The notes beneath the pieces are model-generated. The model was not told the origin of the DNA. It was given only the letters and a program-made list of their open reading frames with translations, and made no database searches. The position numbers were made by a program, and so were the translations under genes. Shown here in pieces: positions 23,111-34,475 of a DNA stretch of 64,000 nucleotides. Each line of letters starts with the position of its first letter. The first letter of the stretch is position 1. This DNA is from Cyclaneusma minus (Eukaryota > Ascomycota > Leotiomycetes > Marthamycetales > Marthamycetaceae): NCBI GenBank assembly GCA_037179335.1, contig JAKZHN010000052.1, forward strand, positions 144,220 to 208,219, given 5' to 3'.

Positions 23111-24778
23111 ATGGACCCCGCCATCATCGCTGAGCTCGAGAAGCTCGACAGCGACGTTCCCTTCCGCGCATCGACCGGCCATGCCCATCACACTTGGGCC
23201 CGGACTTTCCACTCCCTCCCCGAGCTTTATATCCGACCGCAGTCCCTTGAAGAAGTCGAAAAGGCCGTCATCCTAGCCCGAAGATGCCGCCGGAGACTGA
23301 CGACCGTTGGCTGTGGCCACTCGCCTTCCGAGATGACGTGCACTTCGAGCTGGATGGTCAACCTTGACGACTTCAACAAGATTCTGTCCGTCGATCAGGA
23401 GAAATGTGTCGTGGTCATGCAAGCCGGTATCCGTTTGTACCAGCTGGGTGAGGAGCTGGACAAGGTGGGCCTTGCTATGCCGAATCTCGGCAGCATCAAC
23501 CATCAGTCTATTGCTGGAGCCATTTCGACAGGAACACATGGGAGCACGCTGAAACACGGCATCCTCTCCGAGTCCATCCTCTCTCTGCGCATTACTCTGG
23601 CCAACGGAAAGACGACATTCTGCTCTGTGACCGAGAACCCAGAGCTCTTCCGCGCAGCCCTGGTCTCTCTCGGCGCCCTAGGAATCATCACAGAAATCAC
23701 CTTCCGCGCCGTCCCAGCCTTCACCCTCGCCTGGTCGCAAGTCATCGACGCCGACACCAAAGTCTTCAACAACTGGACCGGCGACCTCTGGACATCAGCA
23801 GAATTCGTGCGCGTCTGGTGGTTCCCCTACACCCGCCGCGCCACAGTCTGGAAAGCCGAAAAGACCTCCCTCCCCGGAACCTCTCCCCCAAAATCCTACT
23901 ACGACGCTTGGTTCGGCTACCATGTATACCACAACCTCCTCGCTCTCGGCCAGGTCTTCCCGCGCATACTGCCCTGGGTCGAATGGTTTGTCTTCGGCAT
24001 GCAATATGGTTTCAAAAACGGCAGCACCATCGGCGCCGTCCAAAAGTCCCGCCAAGCACTGCTCATGAACTGTCTGTATTCGCAATACGTGAACGAATGG
24101 GCCATCCCGCTACACCGCGGCCCCGAAGCCCTGCGTCGTCTTTCTTCCTGGCTCAACCAACTCCCTCCCTCAGACCCCGACTACGTCCCCCACAACATCC
24201 CGTTTTCAGCCAAAGGACTATATGTCCACGCCCCCGTCGAAGTGCGCGTCTCAGACACCACGCTTACCGCCACCCCGCGCCCCTATCTCGACCCCACCTG
24301 CACCGACGGCCCCACGCTTTACCTAAACGCCACGCTCTACCGCCCCTATGACACCGACCCCCCCTGTCGCGCACGCTACTACGAAGCATTCGAATGGCTG
24401 ATGCGCGAGATGGGCGGAAAACCACACTGGGCGAAGAATTTCGAAACCAGCGGTGCAGAACTATCAGCCATGTATGGCTCACAGCTACGCGAGTGGCAGG
24501 AAGTACGTGCAAAGGTTGATCCGGAGGGGCTTTTTGTGGGACAGTGGCATAGGAAACATGTTTTGGGTGATAGTGGGCCGTTTGCGTGCGAGGAGAGGGA
24601 GGTGGGGAGGGAGAGGTTGTGGAAAGGGGGGGTGAGGGTGCTTGGGCGGGTGAGGGAGGAGGGGGTGGTGGAGGGGGGAAAGGATGAGGGGGAGTGGGAT
24701 AGTAGGCCGACTAGTAGTAGTCGGGAGAGCTTTGATGTGATGCATAATGCGGAGGCGGAGAGTATGGTTTTGCCTTAG
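23111..24778 (+). CDS. ALO1: D-arabinono-1,4-lactone oxidase
   Basis: A single exon of 555 aa. The enzyme is a flavoprotein that oxidises D-arabinono-1,4-lactone to D-erythroascorbic acid, the fungal ascorbate analogue, usually at the mitochondrial outer membrane. The N-terminal PCMH-type FAD-binding domain is clear: RCRRRLTTVGCGHSPSEMTC, in which the His of the GHS motif is the site of covalent FAD attachment in this family, then SINHQSIAGAISTGTHGSTL and ALGIITEITF. The C-terminal ALO domain contains GGKPHWAKNF, the HWxK signature, and a late VDPEGLFVGQWHRKHVLG. The tail after about residue 490 is Glu/Gly/Arg-rich and probably disordered. The start at 23111 gives the expected family N-terminus. 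The whole gene is intron-free, unlike its neighbours. Confidence 0.93.
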   Translation: MDPAIIAELEKLDSDVPFRASTGHAHHTWARTFHSLPELYIRPQSLEEVEKAVILARRCRRRLTTVGCGHSPSEMTCTSSWMVNLDDFNKILSVDQEKCVVVMQAGIRLYQLGEELDKVGLAMPNLGSINHQSIAGAISTGTHGSTLKHGILSESILSLRITLANGKTTFCSVTENPELFRAALVSLGALGIITEITFRAVPAFTLAWSQVIDADTKVFNNWTGDLWTSAEFVRVWWFPYTRRATVWKAEKTSLPGTSPPKSYYDAWFGYHVYHNLLALGQVFPRILPWVEWFVFGMQYGFKNGSTIGAVQKSRQALLMNCLYSQYVNEWAIPLHRGPEALRRLSSWLNQLPPSDPDYVPHNIPFSAKGLYVHAPVEVRVSDTTLTATPRPYLDPTCTDGPTLYLNATLYRPYDTDPPCRARYYEAFEWLMREMGGKPHWAKNFETSGAELSAMYGSQLREWQEVRAKVDPEGLFVGQWHRKHVLGDSGPFACEEREVGRERLWKGGVRVLGRVREEGVVEGGKDEGEWDSRPTSSSRESFDVMHNAEAESMVLP

Positions 24779-25001
24779 CCTGGGGCTTTGTGGAGCTACT
24801 ATCTATCTGCTTACCTGTAATTTACATTGAGACGAATCTAAAAAATAAATTCCGTATACTGTTAGTGGTGCGCAAGTTACTGTATCCTTCATTCTGCTCG
24901 AAAGTAAACTCGAGAGGTGGGCAAGGTATCCCGGTAAATCTGGGCACTAGGTGCCTTATGTATACATTTGTGAGATGGATTTGCAACTTGGAATGGAGCA
25001 A
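24779..25001. other. Short intergenic spacer
   Basis: No gene is seen; the stretch contains the 3' flank of the oxidase gene. Confidence 0.3.
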
Positions 25002-25105
25002 TGGCTCAAGTAGTAAGTCCCTAACCCAGTCTGACTCATAATCGCATTCCTTAAGCCACACTCAGTTCGTCTGGTGGAAGTCTAGGGGCCTTGTATTCAA
25101 TTACG
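25002..25105 (+). repeat. tRNA-related, SINE-like sequence
   Basis: A pol III A-box-like TGGCTCAAGTAG lies at 25002-25013, and a B-box-like TATTCAATTACG at 25094-25105. Between them TCTGACTCATAATC resembles the anticodon arm of tRNA-Met(CAT). No intact cloverleaf can be drawn. Homopolymeric T/A tracts follow at 25125-25160. This fits a decayed tRNA gene or the head of a SINE. Confidence 0.35.
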
Positions 25106-25350
25106 GGTGCGCACCTTAAGAGATTTTTTTGTCTTTTTGCCCTTTTTTTTATTAAAAAAAAGCCCTTTTATGTTTCTCTCGTACCCGGGGCCGCCTCCCC
25201 CTTTTCCTGCTTCTTTTTGGTATCGTTACAGGACGAGAGGAAGTACCCCATATTACTACTAGCAGGCAATGGAGATGTGCCCAATGAATCGAACGGTACG
25301 CTTTTGGCGAACTGTACGTTTGCGGTATATTATTAGTACAGTCCCAAAAT

Positions 25351-25576
25351 TTCAAGGGGCTTGCGCAAGGGCTGCGCAACTCGCCGACGTGCAACAAAAC
25401 AGAAGCCAAAGTCGTCACCTCCTGAATGCCATCCCAGACCTTCCAGGACTGGCGCAAACTTCTATGTGCAGCAAAACGGGGAGTCCAAGTCAGTACCGCT
25501 GAATGCGGTTTTAGACCCTTCAGGGCCGGCGCAAACGCTGCGCGGACTCGTCGACGTGGAACAAAAGAGAAGTAGG
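25351..25576 (+). repeat. Three tandem ~80-90 bp GC-rich units of a dispersed repeat
   Basis: Units start at 25351, 25441 and 25519. Each opens TTC(C)AGG or TTCAAGG and contains a GGCGCAA-like block and GTG(C/G)A(A/G)CAAAA. Units 1 and 3 share CTGCGC..ACTCG(C/T)CGACGTG. Related sequence occurs reversed at 42183-42333. The family is unknown and no coding frame is seen. Confidence 0.5.
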
Positions 25577-25925
25577 TGTTATGACCGCAATGAACACCTC
25601 ATGGTCACTTCAGTTGTCTTCGGAGTTATTTGTATGTATTCGACGACGTAACTTTTGCTAGCATTACCGGGCAGCAGGAGACTTGAAGAACGTGTTTGCT
25701 TGCTTTCATTGTATTTGTCTCTAGATAAGTTCCGGAGGTCTAGAAGCCACAACAGTGACAGCAAGAAGATTCGCAAAAAAGAACCAATGGTTGAAGCACA
25801 GAATGTGCGTAACCCCCCAAAAAACGCCCATAAAGAGAATTGTGTTCCCAGGGATATCAACCGAATGTTGCAAAAACGCCAAGAATGGGGTATCAACACC
25901 TCATCTGCAAAGAAAGGACATGTGA

Positions 25926-28351
25926 CTAGACCCGGTGAGCAGCATTTTCCACCTTCGGCTGGCTTGAAAAGCTAGCCGGGTCATGTTCCACAACCTCCCC
26001 ATGCCCATCAAGATTCGGCGCCTCAACATCTTTCCTCAGCACATAGTGTTGGAAGAACCAGACAAACTGTCTCGCACCATATCTCGCATGCGTACGCGTG
26101 GGCACACTAAATACTTGATCCAGCTCTTCTAACGACTTTTCTTTCGTTTCGGGAACGAAGAAAAGCACGCCCAAGAAGCCGATGAGGTTCCAGGCTGCGT
26201 ACCAGCTGAAGGCGCCTTGCGGCTTGAAGGTTTTGAGGAGACTGGGCCAGGTGATGGAGAGTACGAAGTTGAAGAACCAGAGGGTGGCGGTGGCGAGGGA
26301 CATGCCTTGGGTGCGGATGTAGAGGGGGTAGGCTTCGGCGCTGTAGGTGAATGGACTGTAGTGAAAGTTGTTAGTTTTTGGGCTGTAGAAAACTAGGAAT
26401 TAGGACAGGTGCAACACTTACACTGGACCAGCGCCAGGAGAATAGACCATGCCGAAGATGTAGATTCCTAGCGCGATACAGGCAATGTGTGCATCGCTAC
26501 TGCTGGGAATCCAGAAACTAAAGCCGGTGAAAAAGAGCGAGGCGGCCATCATGGGGAAGGTGGTGAGGAGGAGGTTGCGGCGCCCGAAGGTGTCGATGGT
26601 GTAGAGTGCGGGGATGGCGAAGAGGAAATTGATCACGCCGAAGCCTAGGCTGGCTGCTAGAGCTGAGATTTCGGAGAGGTCGGCTTGCACGAAGATCTCG
26701 GAGGAGTAGTAGGCGATTACGTTGACGCCGCAGAACTGAGGGGGTGTTAGATTGGAGGACATTTAGTGGATTGGAAAAGAGGGGGGGGGGGGGGGCTTAC
26801 TTGTTGCATAAACATGACAAACTCGCTGGCTTGCATGGCGCGGCGGTTTCGAGGCACGGAGTAGAGTTCCTTGTACTTGTTCTGACCAATATGCATAGCC
26901 TTACTCAAGTCAGCCAGCTTTCAAGACTTCGCCTTAGAGAATATCACTCACCTCTTTCTCAACCTCAAGCAAAGTATGAATATAGTAGATATCTCTCGCA
27001 GCCTGAATCTTGCTAAAACGCAGCTTGACCATCGATTGATAGGCATCAGAGTGGCGTCCCTTGTCCATATACCAACGTGGCGACTCGGGACACATGAAGA
27101 CGAAGCAGCACACGATGACGGCTGGGAGCATGGCAGAGCCCATCATGAGGCGCCAGTTGAGTCCGGTGATGTTGTGTTTGTCGGGGACGTAGTAGAATGC
27201 TAGGTCGGCGGCGTAGCCGACCATGATTCCGAAGGCGGTCCACATTTGCCATTGCATGCACAGGGCGCCGCGAATGGCGGGGGGAGTGGTCTCGGCGGCG
27301 TAGATGGGGACTGTGGCTGACTTGGGACCAATGCCCAGACCCAGAAAGAAGCGGGCGATGAACCTGCAAGTGAATTGTCAGCTTGGTTGTTCTTTAAACA
27401 AACAACTTTCAGGTGATTGCTGGATGTTCTCGTACATATGCCACCAAGAGTTCGTAAAAGCTTGCCAGAAGCAAGCCAGGGCCGAGAAGAAGCAGGAGAT
27501 GAATACAGTTCCTATAAAACGTCAGAAACAATCCAGGAAACCAGGGGCAACTCATGTTATAAGAAACGGCTCAAGTGACTAGTATCCAAGTCGCCGTGAA
27601 CATCCGTAATGATTAGGAATGTTCAAAAAAATGGAATTCAAGTCATTGAGAATATCCCAAGTGACTAAACTCACCCCGGCGACCAAACCAGTTGTTGAAT
27701 GGAATTGTAAGCCAGCAACCAATGAACGCGCAACACAGGTACGGGGCCGAGTTGACGAGACCAAGAAGCCATGTGGATCTTGAGTCCGAGCCGTTAATGC
27801 CAAACTGCGCACTGTAGAAGATCTGAGCTCCGTTGACAACGGTTTCATCTGATTGTTCGGATTAGCAGAGAAAGCAAGATGAACTGATAAAGGAGGAATA
27901 ACTCACCCATTCCTTGGACAGCAGCAGCAGTGGAACAGAGAATGATAACCAGGTACAACAGCGTAGGCTGATGCCACTTATGTGAAATTTCCTTAGTCAA
28001 AATCTCGCGCTCCTCGGGGGTGATATCACTAATAGAATTGAAATTGAAAGGGTCCTTTGCAAGCATAGCGCCGATACGAAAGGCGCGGATATCTTCATCA
28101 TCGCCCAAGCAGTGCTTTCTTGCATAGGCATCGCCCATATCAGACAACTCCTCGTAGGGAACGCCGGCGAGAGGGTTGGCGATCTTGGCATTGAGGTTGC
28201 GACGAAACTGCTCCTCGGTCATCCCACCAATGGAGTGGGTTTTGGTGACCTTGTTCTCGTTTTCGAAGAGGGAGGCATCGTCGTTGCTGGAGCTGCGTTC
28301 CTCGAGAGGAACGCCCTTGATGGGATCGGACTTCTCGTTGAGACCCGCCAT
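25926..28351 (-). CDS. MFS sugar transporter (sugar porter family)
   Basis: Exons on the minus strand are 28351-27907, 27848-27675, 27511-27436, 27363-26952, 26881-26801, 26735-26422 and 26355-25926, in total 643 aa with about 12 membrane segments. Sugar-porter signatures are present: NWFGRRG, PESPRWYMDKGR after segment 6, QQFCGVNVIAYYSSEIF at segment 7, TIDTFGRRN, TYSAEAYPLYIRTQGM, and PETKEKSLEELDQVF after segment 12. These place it in the hexose/disaccharide proton-symporter superfamily; the substrate cannot be assigned. The N-terminal cytosolic region is about 130 residues, much longer than the usual 20-50, and contains DDEDIRAFRIGAMLAKDP, which I have seen in a subgroup of fungal transporters. 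Intron 5 carries a run of 15 G (26781-26795). Introns are 58-163 bp. Confidence 0.92.
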
Positions 28352-31300
28352 GGTGTGTGAGAAGGAGGGAGAGGAATGGACTTGTGGAGGTGGATTGGAA
28401 AGGCGCAAGCCCAGGGAATATGGATTGGAAATTTCAAGGGCGGTAGAAGCGGGGCGGAGGGTTGCTTATATTTTCAAAGAGGGGGAGAATGGGAGTCGGG
28501 AGAGGTCAAGGGTGTGGCCAGCCTTGCAGCAATATCTGACAGGGATCCGAGCTGAACATCACAGGGCAGACGCTCGGGGGTACCATTGTTCCATGAACAA
28601 TAGCCTGTCTCCAATAGCTGGGATTGCTGTGACAAACTCGGACTATTGTTTGTACTTGGGCCTGCCGACAGTCCGGAGTATCCGCCGTTGCTCGTGAAGA
28701 GTTTGAGCGACCCGAATCCTTTCCAGAACTTCTATGTTGAGATGTTTCTAGTTTCCTGGACCGTCTCTGGGTAACCGAAAAGACAGCAAGGTTTCAGCTG
28801 AACTTCACTCGACCAGTGTAGCCAAGATTATGTGATCCGGTCCTGGACACCAGATTCCGAGACTTTCCGCGGTGATGAGCATGAAAGTCTGTCAAGGCGG
28901 CTCGGCGGGTGTTGGGAGTTTCGTGTAGCAAGGGACTGATTGGACGAGACCCTTACCGCCGTTCCCGCTCTCTAGACGAAAAGAAGGATATTCCAAAGAG
29001 CAGGTTGTTAGTAGTTCGGCATGTGGGGACCACGACGTCTGCCTTGCAAATCCGCTGTAACTCGACAAGCATGAAACCGATTCGGACTTAGCTGGGGGTT
29101 TTACTAACGGCAGATTTTGAATTTAACAAATGTAAAATATAGTAGGATAGGTTAGTATACATTTAGACTACCTCGTAACTTTTACTTGAATTTTTGGCAC
29201 TGACCTTTCAGGCCTTACTTTCAAGTTAAGGCGATTCCCCACGGTAGCTCGACCGTTCCAGCATTCCCTGTTAACAGCAACATCGGCATCCCCGAGCCTC
29301 CGCCTCTGCATTTTTTGCTCCCGGTTTTTCCCAGCTTGCCTACTCGTCGTCGTCGGATTCGCAGTCGTGGATCCACTGTTTACCCCAGACGGCTAACTCC
29401 ACTTCCCCAAATCCCCAGATCCCCCAGCTTTCTCGGCGAGATTGTGGGGATCGCGGCTCCACTCTCCAGTCGCAGGCTCTTGATCCAGCCATTCTCCCCT
29501 GCCACAACACCACATGATCACCGTATTCCGGTTCTTCGTTTCTGTCCGTGCGAAAACGTCGTCATTCTGACTGCAGCTGTGCGGCGCGGCTTGGGATCGA
29601 ATCATCGATCAGGGACACAGCCGTTGAAAGTCGAAGCGCATTGGCACCATGGGCTCCGAGTCCGCGATGCGAGCGATGCTGCCACTTCCCCCCCTTCTCA
29701 GTGGCTGGACCCGTGCTCTCGTTATCGTGCAATGTACCGCGTACAGTGCTTGGCTGCCAATAGCTGGTCGAGGCAAATGTACTTACTACGTCAATATGGC
29801 GCTGTGGCTTTGAATGGCAGCGGCCTGACGTCAATCGGCTTACCATCCCGGCACTTTTGAGGGATAACGTGCCGTCCAAGGATCTTCGCGGTAGACAGGA
29901 ATTGATGTTTCGATCCCACATAGCTCGTGCGAGAGTCGAGACACCTCGTGTTTACCACGGAGTACGGGGACCATTCGCTGCGGGGATGTGGGGACTGAAC
30001 TCGCCATGGTTTTGTCGAATGTCAATGCTGTCGGGCAAAATACTTTTCCGCTTCTTACTTACCCCTCGGTCTCCTCCGATGTCTGGGGAAAATTCTGGGA
30101 ATCTGGTGTTTGGACTCGAATCGATGATCGTGGGGAGAATCTGGAGAACCTGGAGAAATCCATCATGTCCGTACCTGCAACTTTCGCCGCTACGGAGTAG
30201 TGACCGTGCCAATTGGGGGCCCAACTATGTGGTAGAGGCAGACCACCAAATACGACCTGTCTTCCCGAACGCCAGTCTCGTTGTTTGCCACAACTCTACA
30301 TTTGTTTTGGTTTCCCTAATCATCAGGAGATTTCGGATTCCTCATTACTTAGGGCTGCTCCCGAACCCTAACCCCTGGATTGACCCTGATCACCCGGACC
30401 TCTTCTAAGTAAGTACTTTGAATGAATGCCTTCAATCATCCAGGAGAATCCCAGGAACTCGGTTTGGGCTTAAGAGTCTGGCCCGTTTCCAATCCATTGC
30501 TTTGTTCCTAGTCATCTAGGAAAACCCTAGGTGCTCAGATTTCCCTGAAACACCCCGAGTCGTCCCCTCGTTCCCAAGAGCCTGGTAGGCCTACGCGCAG
30601 ACTCTTTTCCAAGCACGAGATCTATGTCCAGTGGCAGCGGGTCAGCTCCAAAAACTAAGAGCAATGAAGAGTGAAGTCCAGACTTCCTGGCTTCCAAAAT
30701 CACGCATATTATGCGATTCATGTTTCTTCCCGTATTATGGTCCTGTCTCGTTCTCCATCTCGAATTCGTCTTCAGCGTCTTCATCGTTTTGATCACTGAT
30801 AAGTGACAAGTACCCTCAACTTCTCCTCGCTATCCCCTAGCCATGGAAAACCTACTCCCTCAATTTATATCATCTCCTTGTTCCGCATTTCCGCCCTAGG
30901 AGGCTAGCGCTAGTTATTGTACTTATACCCTGAAAACTCTACGATCCTTACACCACAATCCCCAGCCATTATCTACAACTTTTTCAGGCCAGGTCACGCC
31001 AAATCTAGGCTTCTTCACTACAGCCATGGGGGCGAGGTTCGGATGCCTGATTGTCAAACTACTACCTAGGTACCCAGGAGAATCCCAGCAACCCGCTTTG
31101 CGTTTTCAAATCTCGCCGGCCCTCTCCAAAACATCAGTAGTACCCTATCTTTTCCACTTTCCAGACCAATCTAGGGAAATAAAACCCTCACGGTCTTCCT
31201 TTGAAGCCTTTCTCTCAACCACCCAGAACAAACTCCCCACATCCGCCCCCAACACATGGAATCCGCAATTCTCACAAAACCCCTACGTAGTTTTCATAAA

Positions 31301-32206
31301 AAGCTCATAACCGCAGTGGCAGCAATCCGGTTGTCTTTCAGACACGAAAATCTCAGGTCTTCAAAGATTGTGTAAATTCATCCGAGTAACCCCCTCATAT
31401 GCTCGCTACCTAGCTGTATGTCTCGAAACCCCGGGTCCCTGAACCTGCATGGCCATCCGAAGACGGCATGTTCATGCGCTCTTACCGACTCTTCGTCACA
31501 GCCTTGCAGCATCCAGCATCATAGCAATATTAGCCAAGATGTAGTGTAGCAACGAACTCTTCTCTCCGGACTCCGTTCTCCCCATCGCTCTAATTATCTC
31601 TGCCTCCCCACCCTCGCTGTGCTCATATGTGCCCTCAAAGCCGGACAGTTCTGTTCGAGCTCCTCGCAATGGCTGGAATCAGCTGCTATTAAGCGCCTGT
31701 AAGCACCTTGCCAAACCCCTCAATCGCACAATCATTGTCCGCCGTTTGTCTTCCAAGCCAACCCCAATTGGCCAAACCCCTCTCAAGTGGCCGGAGGCTC
31801 CATCACCACTCACTCACCCACTCTCGAAACAACCTCGGTCAAAAGCACGGGTAGCAGAAGAAAAAAAATCTCATTGAAAGACTGCTAGTTACGACGTGCT
31901 TGAAGAAATCCAGCGCCTACCATTTTCCCATTCCACCCCTCGCTCCTCCGCAACACCTCTCCCTCTATCTCTCTCAAAGAAGAAGGAAAGCACGAAGAAT
32001 GGTATTCTGCGAAACTCCAACGTTTAATCGCCATGGAGATCGAGCCAGCACACGCTTCCCTCGCCATGAACGCCTCAAACCCTTGCCTCAGAAACCTGCG
32101 AAAACCAACCCGCGAAGATTCTCCAGAAGGATCGCTCGACATCTTCCGCTTCAGGATCAAACCCCAGAGCTTCCGATTCTCGAGATCAGCTCGGGCTAGG
32201 CCTACT
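28352..32206. other. 3.9-kb gene-poor region
   Basis: I can support no gene here. The longest open frames start with TTG or have poor composition. Loosely similar phrases such as CAGGAGAATCCCAG recur (about 30444 and 31076), with related forms near 30515, so an old decayed repeat is possible. The left end should hold the transporter promoter. Confidence 0.4.
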
Positions 32207-34475
32207 CTAGTTGTACCGCGGATGATACTGGCCGCCATCAAAGCTCCCCCCTCCCCGTCCCCCAGCCCGGTAATAATCCTCATACCCTCCCGCCGAAGCC
32301 CTCGAGTCCAAACCACCAGCGCCACCTCGCGGATCAAGTCCCGAACCTCCTCCCCCCTCCTGAATCCTATCCCACCTCTCCGCATCCCTCGGACTACTAA
32401 AAAGCCCCGCCAGCCTCGCCTCCTCCTCAGCCGTCCTCCTCATTTCCGCTTCCCGATATCGTCTCTCATCCCTATCTCTTACAGCATCTCTTGGATCAAG
32501 TGCGGTCGGCGGTGGTGGAAATGCCGAAGGCTGAGGCGATGGACCACTACCGAAGGGCTGCGAGTTTGCGTGGCTGAAAGGCGTGTTATACGTTCCATGA
32601 TTGTGAATGGTGGGGGGGTTTGCTTGACTGAAATTTTGCCGAGTGTTGGGCGGAGGAGGGCCTCCCCGTCCTCCGCCTCCGCCAACGCCTAGGGATCGGG
32701 GAGGAGGCATGTAGGCAGCGCTGCTTTGGGCGCGGTGGTGACGATACCTGTCTGGGCTCAACTCGTCATTCCCCGACGCCCGCGAAAGAGAATCAGCTCT
32801 AGTAGGGCGGTTTTGTGGCGGTCCACTGGTTGCTGGGGGTGCTGTGGGTGGCTTATTGTTCAAGATGTCTATGGAAGCCCTGCCCGAGCCCGGTTGCGCG
32901 GAATATGGTTGGCGTTCGCGCTCGATTTTCAAAGTGTCTTCAACTGCCGAGGACTCGGAAGATAGGGAGGGGATGCCGCTATAGGGCATGCGTTCTCTCT
33001 CGATCGGTTTGGTCACATAGGGCTCGGCGGTTGGCGAGGATTGTCGAGTTCGAGGGGCTGTTTGAGTGCTTGAAGGTTCTCTGGAAAAGGGAGGGCTGCT
33101 GGACGAGTTCTTCCGAGGCCGTCTCTTTGTCTCTTTTTCCGTCTCGTCAAGAAAGTTGTTGATGCCTTCTCTGAGCAGCTTCCTTGATTTGCGATCTTCC
33201 ACACTGGGAAGTAGGTGTCTTGAGATCTGCTTGGGCAGACGCTCCGGCTTTCCGTCGACGAATTGACCATCTGCATTAATGGGTAGGTCCAGGACGACTT
33301 TCTCTAATCTACGAGCCTCTCCGTCAGGATGTGCTAAAAGCAGGATTGTCATCCAACTAGCAAAACCAGCGGGTGTCAGGCCTGGAACCGATGGTGTCGA
33401 ATCGACTCTGTCTTGCACCAAGTGGTGTTGGCAGCCAAGGTGCTGATACAAATCCGAGAGCTCCTCATAAACAGTTGTTCTGAATATGGCTTCAAGAATG
33501 TCAGCAGTTGCAACGGTGTCATATTGATGCGATCAACTCACCGACTAGGGGGTAAACCTCGGGCCCCAGAGCATAGGTGGCATAGTAAGTTGCCAACTTC
33601 TCTGGAGTGACGACTAAGGAGTTCTTAGGCTCAAAATCCTCGATCTATCTCGTGTATGGGTGAGTAATCCTAGAAATCATGATTCAGCCTACTTACGAGA
33701 TGATTGGCGAGACCTCTGAAGAATTGTCCCAGACGCGCAGTAGGCGTGTGGTCCTGTTCAAACAACCTGCCCCATTTCTGATCTATGGTACTCAGTTGAG
33801 CAGTAGAGTATGTGTGGTTTGGGCCTGCAGGTCGATATGCAGACCTCATATTAGCTCTCACTTCTCCAGGCCCTGCTTGGGGGAAACCGGAACTGTCTGC
33901 TGGAGGCGAGGGCGGCGGAGCGTATGAGGGTCGCTTTGGAGCCTGTGCAGGCGATGGAGGCGTGTGAATGCGAGTCGGGCTTGGATTCGGCGGAGGTGAG
34001 GACGAAGAACTAGACGGTGAAGGTGTTCGGCTTCGCTGCCGAGTCGGCTGGTCCTTTGGTTCGTCGTGCGAGATGTCGATGGACTGGGATAGCTGGAGCT
34101 TCTCGACCACTTCACTAGGTCATCAGTACCTGCATGGTGGTACATTCAAACTGCAGAGTCAAGCTTACCTTCTTTTGTAATCTTGGCCGTGATTTCAGCG
34201 ATCAGGTCTGGGGATACGCCGTTGTAGATAGATTGATTCTGAGGCTCTGGGGGGCGCATGGGAGCCTCATTCGCAGGCCTCCTCGACTGACGAAAAGGCT
34301 CCGAATCGGCTGTGTAGCCATCATGACGCACACTCGAGGGTGCCCGCTGGCGCGAGCCTTCTCGGGACGCCATGGATCTCGGTGGAGAAAGTTCGGCTAC
34401 TCTTGAAGCTGACTCTAGGTATTCGTCGGTCGAGGCATCGCTCACGGAGGGAGGCCTGTAGCTGTCGGAACCCAT
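32207..34475 (-). CDS. DUF7514 domain protein, function unknown
   Basis: Exons on the minus strand are 34475-34169, 34109-33697, 33644-33542 and 33489-32207, in total 701 aa. The N-terminal about 190 residues are Ser/Pro/Arg-rich. The conserved domain (about residues 205-375) reads KWGRLFEQDHTPTARLGQFF, IEDFEPKNSLVVTPEKLATY, LYQHLGCQHHLVQDR, GLTPAGFASWMTILLLAHPD, then a Leu-rich helix ending in the KQISRHLLP phrase. This is the fungal-specific DUF7514 pattern as I recall it. The remaining 300 residues are disordered, with Pro/Ser-rich and Gly-rich blocks (SLGVGGGGGRGGPPPP) and a basic/acidic helix. Introns 1 and 3 use AAG acceptors, chosen because they keep the conserved frame. Its role is unknown. 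Confidence 0.82.

Noticed and set aside
29315..29860. 181-codon open frame
   Set aside because: It opens with TTG, has no family resemblance, and its composition is not coding-like.
30364..30378. Telomere-like AACCCTAACCC
   Set aside because: There is a single partial repeat with no array, so chance is enough.
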